A stretch of 43,895 nt of DNA, taken from a virus. The notes below the pieces were generated by a model, which had not been told where the DNA came from, did not search any database, and saw only the letters and a program-made list of their open reading frames with translations. Below are positions 38,001-43,895 of the stretch, piece by piece. Each line of letters begins with the position of its first letter. The first letter of the stretch is position 1. Location of the stretch: positions 1-43,895 of IMG/VR virus record IMGVR_UViG_3300049794_000015. One strand, written 5' to 3'. The position numbers and the translations under genes are program-made.

Positions 38001-39358
38001 TGGACCTGACGACCGTGTACGCGGGGATCACCAAGCACTACCGGGACGACAACGGGGACCTGGTGGTGGAAGGGAAGGCCACCGGCCCCGAGCTGGACCT
38101 TGACCAGCAGGTGTGCGACCCGGTGTGGTTGAAGACGGCGATGCCGGACTGGTTCAAGGTCGGGAACATCCGAGAGCAGCACTCCACGATCGCGGCCGGG
38201 GTCGCGACCGACCTGGAGCAGGTCGGGGATTCGTGGTCGGTCAAGAGCCTGGTGGTGGACACGAACTCGGCGAAGAAGGTCGAGGCCGGGGTGTTGAAGG
38301 GCTATTCGATCGGGATCAAACAGCCGCGGATCGTGAAGGACGTGATGGCCCCGAACGGCCGGATTATCGGCGGGCAGATCGTCGAGGTGTCGCTTGTGGA
38401 CCGTCCGTGCAACCCCACCTGCACGCTCACCCTGACGAAAGCGGCGAAGCCGGGGGTGTCGAAAGCGGCCACGGTGGACGCGGACCGCATGTTGGTGAAG
38501 GTCGAGGAGCTGCACGAAGAGCAGCCCGCCGACGTCAAGAAGCGGGATGTGCCGCAAGCGGAGCGGGACAAGCTCGCCGACGACGACAAGGCCCTGCCGG
38601 GCGGCGGGTTCCCGATCAAGAACGCGAAGGATCTGCGGAACGCGATCAACGCGATCGGCCGCGCGAAGGATCCGGCCGCGGCGAAAGCGTTGATCAAACG
38701 CCGCGCTAAGGCACTCGGGAAAGAGAACCTGGTGCCCGCGGCGTGGAAGGGCGTCGACGCGGACGTCACCAAAGACGACGGCGACACCACCCATGACGCC
38801 GCGGCGGTCGCTGCCGTGCGGGCCGGCCTGATCGGGTTGATCAAAGCCGAGCTGGACGAGTTGGAAGCCGGCGAAGACGAACTGTGCGACGTGTCCGAAC
38901 TGTTGTATGCGTTGAAGATGTTCATGTGCTGGTGGGCCGACGAAGCAGCGGGCGGTGAAGTCGACGCCCCATACACCGAACCGGGAGGTGTCACCACCCA
39001 CGTGATGCTCGACGCGTCCCCGGACGCCACCAAGACCACCACCGGCAACAAGCCGGTGACTGATGATGCACGACTCACCGAGCTGGTGAAGACAGCCGTG
39101 GCAGAGGCCAACAAGACTCACGAGGCGACGCTGACCGCGTTGCGGGCCGAGTTGGTAAAGGTCCAGGCCCTTCCCGCACCAGGTGGACCCGTTCTCACTC
39201 GCACGAGTGTGGACACCGCCAAAGCAGCGGGGAAAGACGCGCTGCTGGTCAAAGCGGCTATGTACCGCAAGCAGGCGTTCGAGATCACCGATCCGGCGAC
39301 GAGCCAGGGGTATCTCGAAATGGCCCGTGACGCGGAACGAGCGGCAGGAAAGGACTGA
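38000..39358 (+). CDS. Capsid maturation protease with scaffold-like C-terminus
   Basis: The ATG at 38000 shares its A with the portal stop. The 452-aa product has a prohead protease domain (1-150): REQHSTIAAGVATDLEQVGD with His61, KGYSIGIKQPRI with Ser103, and QIVEVSLVDRPCNPT, all typical of the XkdF/HK97-type serine protease. Residues about 197-245 resemble DUF6582 (FPIKNAKDLRNAINAIGRAK). The C-terminal part is helical and acidic (AELDELEAGEDELCDVSELL and helices to the end), as expected for an internal scaffold. It would cleave the capsid protein's N-terminal delta region and itself. Confidence 0.85.
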   Translation: MDLTTVYAGITKHYRDDNGDLVVEGKATGPELDLDQQVCDPVWLKTAMPDWFKVGNIREQHSTIAAGVATDLEQVGDSWSVKSLVVDTNSAKKVEAGVLKGYSIGIKQPRIVKDVMAPNGRIIGGQIVEVSLVDRPCNPTCTLTLTKAAKPGVSKAATVDADRMLVKVEELHEEQPADVKKRDVPQAERDKLADDDKALPGGGFPIKNAKDLRNAINAIGRAKDPAAAKALIKRRAKALGKENLVPAAWKGVDADVTKDDGDTTHDAAAVAAVRAGLIGLIKAELDELEAGEDELCDVSELLYALKMFMCWWADEAAGGEVDAPYTEPGGVTTHVMLDASPDATKTTTGNKPVTDDARLTELVKTAVAEANKTHEATLTALRAELVKVQALPAPGGPVLTRTSVDTAKAAGKDALLVKAAMYRKQAFEITDPATSQGYLEMARDAERAAGKD

Positions 39359-39362
39359 ACCA

Positions 39363-41045
39363 ATGATCGCACCCCCGAAACCGTCGGAGATGTTCTCCGA
39401 TGTGACCTCGTCGATCGCTCTGGCCGAGCGGTTCGAGCTGTACAAAACGACTCTGGCCGGCTGCAACGAGCGGTCCGCGTCCGGCGATTACCGGTACGTC
39501 CCGGAGCAGGGGATCGTGAAGGTCGGGCAGGCTGACTCGCTGGCCGAACGGCTGGAAACGATCACCAAGGGCCTGTCGGCGGACACGCTGACGTCGATCC
39601 AGGCCGAGCTGGACGGCATGAAGTCGACCCTGGCCGACATGGGTAAGGACTGGTCGCTGACCTTCCCCAACAGCGCTGGCCTGGTGCCGTACGACCTGGA
39701 AGCGCCGGCGAAGATGCTGGTGCCGCGCCAAACCCCGATCCGCAACAGCCTGCCCCGCACGAAGGGTGTGGGTACGGCCCGGCAGTTCAAGCGGATCCTG
39801 GGCTGGTCGAACTCGCACACCGGTGGTGTCGCGGACACGATGGCGTTCTTCGACTCGCAGACCACGACGAACACTTTCGGTGGCGTGACGGGTTTGCGGC
39901 GACCGAACAAGATCACGTACGCGTCCGACTCCAAGTCTGTGACCTACGTCGAGCAGGGTTTGTCGGACAGCGTGACGTGGAAGGCGCAGTTCGCCGGCCA
40001 GGGCTACCAGGACATCCGCACCCTGTCGCAGACGGCGCTGCTGTGGGCGACGTTCGGCGCGGAGGAACGCGGCCTCCTGTTCGGACGCGGCGCGTCCGGC
40101 AACGGCTACGCGGGCGCGGTGTCAGCGCCGGTGATCTCCATCGCCAGCTCGGCGTCCGGTGGCGCGGTCGCGGCCGGCACCTATTACGTGAAGGTCACCG
40201 CGCTGGCCGGTGGCGGCGAGACGGTGGTGTCCAACGAGGTCAACACCGGCGCGCTGACCGGCGCGACGAACCAGTTCACCGTCACCGTCGCGACCGAACC
40301 GACCGGCGCGCTCGGCTATGTCCTGTACGTCGGGACCAGCTCGGGCGCCGAGACCTACGTGACCACGTTCATCGGGAACACGTCGGTCCAGCTGACCACT
40401 CCCGCGACGGGTGGCGCGGCGATGCCCGTCGCGGACACCACCGCGAACGCGCAGGGCTATGACGGGTTCCTCACGGTCCAGGCCGATCCGGCGCAGTCGG
40501 GGTATGTGAAGCGCGTCAACGGCAAGATCTACGACAGTGTGACCCCGGCGAACTCGTTGGGGGACACGCCGTTCCAGGACGCGTTCGAATCGCTCTACGG
40601 CGCGAACGCGACCGCGTCACAGGACAAGCGGTTGGCGGACCCGGACGAGGTCCTGCTGGACGCGCACGTGCGTCGTTCGCTGGGTGACTGGGTGCAGTCC
40701 ACCGCCGGTGGCGCGTCCGGCTACAGGATCGCCTTGACCGAAGGCGACACCGGTGGCGTGAAGGTCGGCGCGGTGGTGTCCGGGATCCAAAACAAGGTGA
40801 CCGGCAGCATGGTGCCGTTGGAGGTGCACCCGTACATCTATCAGGGCACCGCGCTGCTGCGGTCGAAGACGTTGCCGGTCCCGGATTCGGAGATCGCGAA
40901 CACCGCTGAGGTGGTCAACGTTCAGGACTACATGTCGGTGGAGTGGCCGGTTATGCAGATGACCTATGACCAGAGCACGTACATGTTCGGGACGTTGGTG
41001 CATTACGCGCCGGGCTGGTCGGGTTTGTTGATCGGTTTGAAGTAG
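39363..41045 (+). CDS. Major capsid protein with Ig-like insertion
   Basis: ATG 39363 with GGAAAGGAC upstream. The 560-aa product shows the HK97-fold layout: N-terminal helical delta region (about 1-105), then ATPRQTPIR-type start of the mature part (APAKMLVPRQTPIRNSLPRT), long spine helix and C-terminal EVVNVQDYMSVEWPVMQMTY. Residues about 253-355 form an inserted Ig/fibronectin-like domain (VISIASSASGGAVAAGTYYV, then VKVTALAGGGETVVSNEVN). Such insertions usually project from the capsid and bind cell surfaces or other particles. Protein is by far the most abundant virion component (inference). Confidence 0.9.
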   Translation: MIAPPKPSEMFSDVTSSIALAERFELYKTTLAGCNERSASGDYRYVPEQGIVKVGQADSLAERLETITKGLSADTLTSIQAELDGMKSTLADMGKDWSLTFPNSAGLVPYDLEAPAKMLVPRQTPIRNSLPRTKGVGTARQFKRILGWSNSHTGGVADTMAFFDSQTTTNTFGGVTGLRRPNKITYASDSKSVTYVEQGLSDSVTWKAQFAGQGYQDIRTLSQTALLWATFGAEERGLLFGRGASGNGYAGAVSAPVISIASSASGGAVAAGTYYVKVTALAGGGETVVSNEVNTGALTGATNQFTVTVATEPTGALGYVLYVGTSSGAETYVTTFIGNTSVQLTTPATGGAAMPVADTTANAQGYDGFLTVQADPAQSGYVKRVNGKIYDSVTPANSLGDTPFQDAFESLYGANATASQDKRLADPDEVLLDAHVRRSLGDWVQSTAGGASGYRIALTEGDTGGVKVGAVVSGIQNKVTGSMVPLEVHPYIYQGTALLRSKTLPVPDSEIANTAEVVNVQDYMSVEWPVMQMTYDQSTYMFGTLVHYAPGWSGLLIGLK

Positions 41046-41058
41046 GCCGGCGTGGTCT

Positions 41059-41099
41059 CCCCGGGGTGTGGTGCGCCGTGACCGCACCGTCCCCCGGGG
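41059..41099 (+). terminator. Bipartite hairpin after the capsid gene
   Basis: CCCCGGGG (41059-41066) pairs with CCCCGGGG (41092-41099), and GGTGCG (41070-41075) with CGCACC (41083-41088) inside. There is no T-tract. It may partially terminate or stabilise mRNA so that capsid protein is made in excess of downstream proteins. Confidence 0.55.
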
Positions 41100-41141
41100 G
41101 CTTGTCTCGGGGTTCCCGGTACTGGTTGGAGGCGAAACCTG

Positions 41142-41414
41142 GTGAAAGTTGTTGCACCTACACAGGGGTGTCTGGAGGTCGACGGCGTCACCGGGCGCCG
41201 GTATCGGGCCCGGGGCGGGTTTTACGACATGTCCCCGGCAGATGGTCGCGCGTTGGTGGCGTACGGCGGGTTCGAGCCGTCGCTGGCCGGGACGACCGGT
41301 AGCCGGGTGGGCTACCGGTGTGCGGGTTGCGGGTTCGGGTCCTATTTCCGTACCTGCTCGCGGTGCGGCGGTGTGTGTGTGAAGGAATCCACAGACGACG
41401 ATGGAGGTAGCTGA
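41142..41414 (+). CDS. Zinc-ribbon head accessory protein
   Basis: GTG 41142. The 90-aa product has a beta part (LEVDGVTGRRYRARGGFYDM, then GRALVAYGGFEPSLAG) and a C-terminal zinc ribbon (YRCAGCGFGSYFRTCSRCGG). Similar small proteins occur after actinophage capsid genes; their function is unknown. It may be a capsid-stabilising or virion accessory protein. Confidence 0.72.
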   Translation: MKVVAPTQGCLEVDGVTGRRYRARGGFYDMSPADGRALVAYGGFEPSLAGTTGSRVGYRCAGCGFGSYFRTCSRCGGVCVKESTDDDGGS

Positions 41415-41415
41415 T

Positions 41416-41712
41416 ATGTCGGACACCGAGCTGCAACGCCCCGGCCCGAACGCGACGAAACCGGAGGTGCAGGCCTACGCCGAAGCGCGTGGCCTGGACT
41501 CTTCGGGGACGGTCGCGGAGATCACGGCCAGGATCGCGGAAGCCGACGAGCAGGCTGCGGCGGCGGCCGAGGAGGAAGAGGCCGACGACGCGGCCGCCGA
41601 GCAGGCCGGGGAGATTTGCCCGCTGTGCTTCCCAGGCGGTTGGGCCATCCCTGACCAGGCCGGCGGGCTGCATGACACGGCGACCTGCCTGCACGGCCAG
41701 TGGACGCGATGA
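41416..41712 (+). CDS. SAP/HeH-like head-region protein
   Basis: ATG 41416 after GGAGGTAGC. The 98-aa product starts with a short helix-extended-helix pattern (TKPEVQAYAEARGLDSSGTV followed by AEITARIAEADE) similar to SAP/HeH domains found in phage head genes, then an Ala/Glu-rich acidic segment and a C-terminal Cys/His set (EICPLCFPGGW, HDTATCLHGQW). It may bind DNA or assembled head components. ATGA overlap with the next gene. Confidence 0.7.
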   Translation: MSDTELQRPGPNATKPEVQAYAEARGLDSSGTVAEITARIAEADEQAAAAAEEEEADDAAAEQAGEICPLCFPGGWAIPDQAGGLHDTATCLHGQWTR

Positions 41713-41885
41713 GCACTGTCACCGTCCACTCCTATGACGGCGGCCCGGACGTGTTCCCGGACGCCCGGTTCGCGCTGTCCGATGACGGCGACGGGCACCT
41801 GTTCGTCCTGGACAGTAAGTCGGACGCCGAGCTGACCGTGTACGCGGCCGGTGGCTGGTGGAAGGCCTGCAATGGCCCGGCGTAG
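41709..41885 (+). CDS. 58-aa hypothetical protein
   Basis: ATG 41709. The product is beta-rich (VTVHSYDGGPDVFPDARFAL, then HLFVLDSKSDAELTVYAAGG), ending in WWKACNGPA. It is coupled to both neighbours. It resembles small beta proteins of actinophage head regions; function unknown. Confidence 0.65.
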   Translation: MSTVTVHSYDGGPDVFPDARFALSDDGDGHLFVLDSKSDAELTVYAAGGWWKACNGPA

Positions 41886-42315
41886 CGGTCTGCGCCGGGT
41901 GACGCGGCTAGCGCGTTCGGGGCGTGGTGTGGCCGGGAACACGACCTGGATCACCCCGAGGACGCGTGCGGCCAAGACCCCGAAACCGGCCGCGCACACG
42001 GATGCGCACACGGGTGCGGCACACCCGCACCCTTCGGGGTCCCCGAAGTCGAGGGTGGGTGTGCCGCACCCGCACAAAGGCAGCCACGCGCCACGCAAGC
42101 ACCACCCGCAGTCCGCTGCCGCACGGGCGCGGCGGGTGGGGAAGAAGCATCCGCACAAGGGTTTCCATGGGCACCGCAAGCCGCACCACATTTCCGCCGC
42201 CGCGCGTGCCCGCATGGTGGGCCGCAAACATCCACATCGTGGGCACGCGGTGACCCGCAAGAAGATCTCGACTGCTCTGCGTGGCGGCCACCGGGCAACG
42301 AAACACGGGAGATGA
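41872..42315 (+). CDS. Histidine- and arginine-rich basic protein with NUMOD3-like repeats
   Basis: ATG 41872. The 147-aa product is very basic and has more than 20 His residues. The middle and end contain repeated SAAARARRVGKKHPHKG and SAAARARMVGRKHPHRG units, then TRKKISTALRGGH, which resemble NUMOD3 DNA-binding repeats found in homing nucleases and some phage proteins. No nuclease domain is attached. It could bind DNA inside or near the head, bind metal through its His-Pro-His motifs, or be a virion accessory. Its place between head and connector genes favours a virion role (inference). Confidence 0.68.
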   Translation: MARRSGLRRVTRLARSGRGVAGNTTWITPRTRAAKTPKPAAHTDAHTGAAHPHPSGSPKSRVGVPHPHKGSHAPRKHHPQSAAARARRVGKKHPHKGFHGHRKPHHISAAARARMVGRKHPHRGHAVTRKKISTALRGGHRATKHGR

Positions 42316-42318
42316 CCC

Positions 42319-43203
42319 ATGTTGACCGTCCCGTACCTGACGCCGGCGGCGTTCCGGGCGCACCCGACCTACATCGACACCATGTCGCTGCGGCCGGGTG
42401 ATTCGGACATCGCGCACCAGGACGCGGCGTTGAACAACATCCTGCTGATGGCCTCAGCGATGGCCGACAACTATGTGGAGATGTCCGCTGACGGGACCGG
42501 GTCGCTGTCGGCGCATGTGCGGGTGGAGAACACGCGGATCCGAGTCAGCCCGGATGGGTCGTTGAAGTACAAGCCGGATCACACCCCGGTCACCCGGCTG
42601 CTCGGCTTGTCGACCGGGTCGACGCCGGGCGCGCTGGTCGCGACGGATCTGGCCACGTCGCAGTGGTGGGTCGAGAAGACGAACACGATCGTCGCCTACT
42701 TGGCGTTGGCGGGGCCGGCGATGTCGGCGTTCCAGTTCGGGGGCGCGGCACCGTTGCAGCAGCTGTTCACCTCGTGGATGTATGTGGCGGGGTTCGCGAA
42801 CACGCGGGTCGCGTCCGTGGCGTCGGCGGGGTCCAGCAGCCTGCTGGTGGCGGACGCGACCGGGATCACGGCGGGCAGCACGCTGCGTCTGTGGGACCCG
42901 GGGGTGGAGGAGGCGGTCACGGTCGCGACCGGCTACGTGCTCGGCAACGCGACGCTGCCCCTCACCACACCGTTGCAGTTCACGCACGAGATCGGGGTGG
43001 GGGCGTTCGGGGGGCCCGCGGACATTATCGAAGCGGTCGTCAACTTCGCGTGCGTCAAGCTGATTCGCCCGGACACTGGGGAAGAGGACACCTACCCGGG
43101 CACCAAAACCCAGCCCACCACCCGCAACGGCGGCGCGCACGACGGATCATCCCTGATGGACAACGCCGCGGCCCTGCTGGAACCGTATCGGCGGGTCCGG
43201 TGA
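42319..43203 (+). CDS. Head-tail connector with shared beta module
   Basis: ATG 42319, 3 nt after the preceding stop. The 294-aa product has an N-terminal helical part (LTPAAFRAHPTYIDTMSL and DAALNNILLMASAMADNYVE) and long helices (LATSQWWVEKTNTIVAYLAL), as in head completion adaptors (gp6/gp15-like). Residues about 164-227 (AGSSSLLVADATGITAGSTL then RLWDPGVEEAVTVATG) are the same beta module seen in the tail tube protein. The C-terminus is helical and basic. Its position is right for the portal-to-tail connector. Confidence 0.72.
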   Translation: MLTVPYLTPAAFRAHPTYIDTMSLRPGDSDIAHQDAALNNILLMASAMADNYVEMSADGTGSLSAHVRVENTRIRVSPDGSLKYKPDHTPVTRLLGLSTGSTPGALVATDLATSQWWVEKTNTIVAYLALAGPAMSAFQFGGAAPLQQLFTSWMYVAGFANTRVASVASAGSSSLLVADATGITAGSTLRLWDPGVEEAVTVATGYVLGNATLPLTTPLQFTHEIGVGAFGGPADIIEAVVNFACVKLIRPDTGEEDTYPGTKTQPTTRNGGAHDGSSLMDNAAALLEPYRRVR

Positions 43204-43760
43204 GCGCGGCCACCGTCGCGGACGGCCTGTGCACCTACTTCGGTGGCGTCTACGACACGGTCACCCACACCTACCGCACCCCGCAGATCACCGTGGCCGG
43301 CATGGGCGGCCCGATCTTTCGGCGTGCGGCGCCGAAACGCGACGACCACACCACCGACTACAGCCTCACCGAGCCGGGCCTGCCGGTCGGGTGCCTGGTG
43401 CTCGTGCTGCTGGAGCAGGGCGAGGAACAGCGGGTCGCGGTCGCCGGCGCGACATCCGGGTTGAAACACGTCCGGTGGCAGGTCCGGATGCACTGCTTCC
43501 TCCGCGCGCAGGTCGAGTACGCCGAAGACGCCCAAGACGCCGCGTATGACCTGCTCGAAGCGATCCGCACGAAACTCCACGCGGACCGCACATGCGGGAC
43601 GGGCGGGTTCGAGGCCGGCTACGGGCTGGGGTTCCAGGTCGGGGAAGGCGGTGAGCCGTGGATCAAGTGGCGGCTGTCGCCGGTGGTGACCAACGCGAAA
43701 GAGCTGTCCAAACAGTATGTGGTGGTCGAGTTCGACGCGGATGAGTACGTGCAGGCCTAG
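43200..43760 (+). CDS. Tail terminator / head-tail joining protein candidate
   Basis: GTG 43200 (GTGA overlap). The 186-aa product has the alpha/beta pattern of tail terminators: VADGLCTYFGGVYDTVTHTY at the start, SLTEPGLPVGCLVLVLLEQG, VRWQVRMHCFLRAQVEYAED, then DAQDAAYDLLEAIRTKLHAD and a C-terminal QYVVVEFDADEY. Terminators stop tail tube growth and join the head. It is the last gene before the contig end, followed by the 106-aa gene. Confidence 0.68.
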   Translation: MSAATVADGLCTYFGGVYDTVTHTYRTPQITVAGMGGPIFRRAAPKRDDHTTDYSLTEPGLPVGCLVLVLLEQGEEQRVAVAGATSGLKHVRWQVRMHCFLRAQVEYAEDAQDAAYDLLEAIRTKLHADRTCGTGGFEAGYGLGFQVGEGGEPWIKWRLSPVVTNAKELSKQYVVVEFDADEYVQA

Positions 43761-43768
43761 GCCTAGGA

Positions 43769-43895
43769 AGGGTGGATCCACGTGATTTTCAGGTATATCG
43801 ACCATCAGGAGCGGCTGTATCTCGACCATGGGGTGACGGCCATCCCGGGGTATGAGCGGGAGTGGCCGGAGGGTCCACCGGCGGACGGCCGGTGG
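43769..43895. repeat. Terminal direct repeat (right copy)
   Basis: Identical to 1-127. It includes the complete upstream ribosome site (AGGAAGG) and the first 38 codons of the gene at 14-334, here running off the contig end. It shows the order of genes across the junction: tail terminator candidate, then the 106-aa gene, then tail tube. Confidence 0.95.
43782..43895 (+). CDS. Partial copy of the 106-aa gene
   Basis: The repeat contains the start (GTG 43782) and first 38 codons of the gene found whole at 14-334. It is not a second gene; it is the same locus after circular closure. Confidence 0.9.
   Translation, partial: MIFRYIDHQERLYLDHGVTAIPGYEREWPEGPPADGRW

Overview
This window reads as the complete genome of a tailed (siphovirus-like) double-stranded DNA phage of a high-GC actinomycete. 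The first 127 bases are repeated exactly at the end (43769-43895), so the contig closes into a circle of 43,768 bp. The host assignment rests on the strong G/C bias at third codon positions, frequent GTG starts, ATGA/GTGA start-stop overlaps and actinobacterial protein families (DUF6221, DUF1906-like lysin). It is inference; a Streptomyces- or Pseudonocardia-like host fits best.

Late region, rightward, crossing the contig ends (33150-43760, then 14-12879): terminase small and large subunits, a portal-MuF fusion, capsid protease, major capsid protein with an inserted Ig-like domain, small head proteins, a head-tail connector and a tail terminator candidate. After the junction come the tail tube, tail assembly chaperones (with a -1 frameshift extension), an HK97 gp10-like protein, tape measure, a large adhesin-like minor tail protein, a C1q/TNF-like tip protein, membrane proteins, a DUF1906-type endolysin, a holin and a tail fibre. 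It ends at a strong terminator (12917-12960).

Leftward accessory region (12979-17059): a run of small, overlapping genes (zinc-binding, membrane, exported, DUF6221, tandem paralogues) headed by a ribbon-helix-helix regulator. Divergent from it is a short rightward cluster (17159-19178). The intergenic region holds two inverted repeats that overlap both predicted promoters. A gene-poor stretch (19179-19546) holds tandem terminators and a possible small RNA.

Leftward early region (29589 down to 19547): RecE-like PD-(D/E)XK nuclease, a candidate single-strand annealing protein, a LuxR-type regulator, two XRE regulators, RusA resolvase, a sliding-clamp-like protein fused to an FtsK-gamma DNA-binding domain, and many small cysteine-rich or hypothetical genes. 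Nearly all genes overlap by 1-14 nt, so this is probably one long operon.

Rightward switch and origin region (29702-32842): an XRE repressor candidate with its own operator palindrome, a winged-helix replication-type protein, and at least eight copies of an 11-bp iteron (TTCTGACGCCA) in direct and inverted orientation, which look like a replication origin. A DUF2829 (Tad2-like) protein, probably an anti-Thoeris/anti-CBASS sponge, follows just before the terminase. I see no integrase, DNA polymerase, helicase or primase. The phage therefore appears to rely on host replication, and if temperate it may persist as an extrachromosomal element; that last point is a hypothesis.
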